Positions 4,703-5,417 of a stretch of 5,417 nucleotides of DNA are shown one piece after another (position 1 is the stretch's first letter; each line of letters starts with the position of its first letter). Below the pieces are notes generated by a model. It was not told where the DNA came from. It did not search any database and saw only the letters and a list, made by a program, of their open reading frames with translations. Both the position numbers and the translations under genes were made by a program. Source of the stretch: Deltaproteobacteria bacterium (GTDB taxonomy: Bacteria; Desulfobacterota; DSM-4660; Desulfatiglandales; HGW-15); assembly GCA_021737245.1 (NCBI GenBank), contig JAIPEI010000276.1:1-5417 (forward strand). Reading direction: 5' to 3'.

Positions 4703-5417
4703 TCAGGCTGCAGTCTTGGGTTCAGGATGCCAGTAGCGTTCTCTCAGCTCGCGGCGAAGGATCTTGTACCCTCCACCGGTCATGGGGATCTCCGAGAGCT
4801 CCACGAAATCGACGCTCTTGGGTTTTTTGTAGGAAGCCATGCGCTTTTTGCAGTGCGCTATTATCTCACCCTCAGAAAGTGTCTCTCCCTTCTTCGGAAC
4901 GATGACCGCTTTGACCGCTTCACCCCACTTTTCATCCGGCACACCGATCACGCAGACTAGATGGACAGCAGGATGGGAGGCGATCACGTCCTCCACTTCA
5001 CGGGGGTAGACATTCATCCCGCCGCTGACGATCATGTCCTTTTTTCGATCTACCACGTAGTAGAACCCATCCTCGTCCACCCGCACAACATCCCCCGAGT
5101 ACCACCAGCCGTCCCGAAAGTCTGCGGTTTCGGGCTTGTTCCAGTAGCCGTCACTCACGGCATCTCCCCGGATCGCCAGCTCCCCGGTCCCCCCGGGACC
5201 CACCTCGTTTCCGTCATCGTCGACCACCTTGGTTTGGTACCCGAGACAGGCCCGGCCGATGGAGGTCAGCCGATGAGAGAGCTTTCCTTCCAAGCTCTCC
5301 TCCTGGGGCCGAAGCACCGTACCCAGCAAGGCGGTCTCCGTGGTCCCGTAAAGCTGGATGAATGAATCCCCGAGATACTCGGCCCCTTCCTTGAGGAGTT
5401 CCTCGGAAATGGGAGCA
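4703..5417 (-). CDS. AMP-forming acyl-CoA synthetase/ligase, C-terminal part (truncated by window edge)
   Basis: This is the last 237 residues of an ANL-superfamily adenylate-forming ligase, which activates a carboxylic acid with ATP and then forms the CoA thioester. The frame is open to the right edge; the in-frame TTG at 5329 is internal, because QLYGTTET, the conserved core motif A5, lies upstream of it. Counting from the first full codon in the window, the motifs are YGTTET (23-28), GTGELAIRG (76-84), WWYSGD with the ATP ribose-binding Asp109, DRKKDMIVSGGMNVYPREVE (123-142) and the C-terminal catalytic Lys218 in PMTGGGYKILRREL. This last motif is one residue longer than the usual PxTxxGKI form. 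The substrate cannot be told from this part; the family includes medium- and long-chain fatty acid and aromatic acid ligases. It is convergent with the AOR gene and not part of that operon. The upstream half and the promoter are outside the window. Confidence 0.9.
   Translation of the reverse strand, partial: APISEELLKEGAEYLGDSFIQLYGTTETALLGTVLRPQEESLEGKLSHRLTSIGRACLGYQTKVVDDDGNEVGPGGTGELAIRGDAVSDGYWNKPETADFRDGWWYSGDVVRVDEDGFYYVVDRKKDMIVSGGMNVYPREVEDVIASHPAVHLVCVIGVPDEKWGEAVKAVIVPKKGETLSEGEIIAHCKKRMASYKKPKSVDFVELSEIPMTGGGYKILRRELRERYWHPEPKTAA

Noticed and set aside
4961..5365. 134-codon plus-strand open frame opposite the ligase
   Set aside because: The minus strand carries unmistakable ANL-ligase motifs through this stretch, so the plus-strand frame is a shadow.

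Overview
The window looks like chromosomal DNA from a GC-rich anaerobic bacterium. The best guess is a deltaproteobacterial (Desulfobacterota-like) sulfate reducer or syntroph. This rests on the gene set: a tungsten/molybdenum aldehyde:ferredoxin oxidoreductase family protein, a PocR-PAS sensor ending in a bare HisKA domain, an acyl-CoA ligase and a CMD-family protein, all with strong G/C preference at third codon positions. Taxonomy is inference, since no rRNA or marker gene is present.

Layout. (1) Bases 1-277, minus strand: the first 92 codons of a cyclopropane-fatty-acyl-phospholipid synthase (cfa), running off the left edge. (2) 278-617: a divergent intergenic region with a good sigma-70 type promoter for cfa and an imperfect 22-bp palindrome in its leader. 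(3) 618-1832, plus strand: a PocR-PAS-HisKA signalling protein with a phospho-acceptor His box but no ATPase domain. (4) 1833-2284: a long non-coding stretch with nested AACAAG/CTTGTT inverted repeats, a 13-bp palindrome and a plausible promoter near its right end. (5) 2285-2701 and 2716-4617, plus strand: a tight two-gene operon encoding a carboxymuconolactone decarboxylase (CMD) family protein and an aldehyde:ferredoxin oxidoreductase (AOR) family protein. (6) 4644-4675: a GC-rich hairpin between convergent genes. (7) 4703-5417, minus strand: the C-terminal 237 codons of an AMP-forming acyl-CoA ligase, running off the right edge.

How the genes may work together. The CMD and AOR genes are separated by only 14 bases and almost certainly share a transcript, so they probably act on one pathway, perhaps low-potential, ferredoxin-linked oxidation or reduction of an aldehyde or acid. 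The upstream half-kinase is on the same strand but about 450 bases away and may sense a related small molecule. The acyl-CoA ligase is on the opposite strand and would fit acid activation, but it is not in the operon. The least usual features are the AOR protein, where both pterin-site Asp residues of the classical DxxGL(C/D) motifs are replaced while all four Fe-S cysteines are kept, and the kinase-like protein without a catalytic domain. I see no CRISPR array, tRNA, rRNA or intact mobile element.
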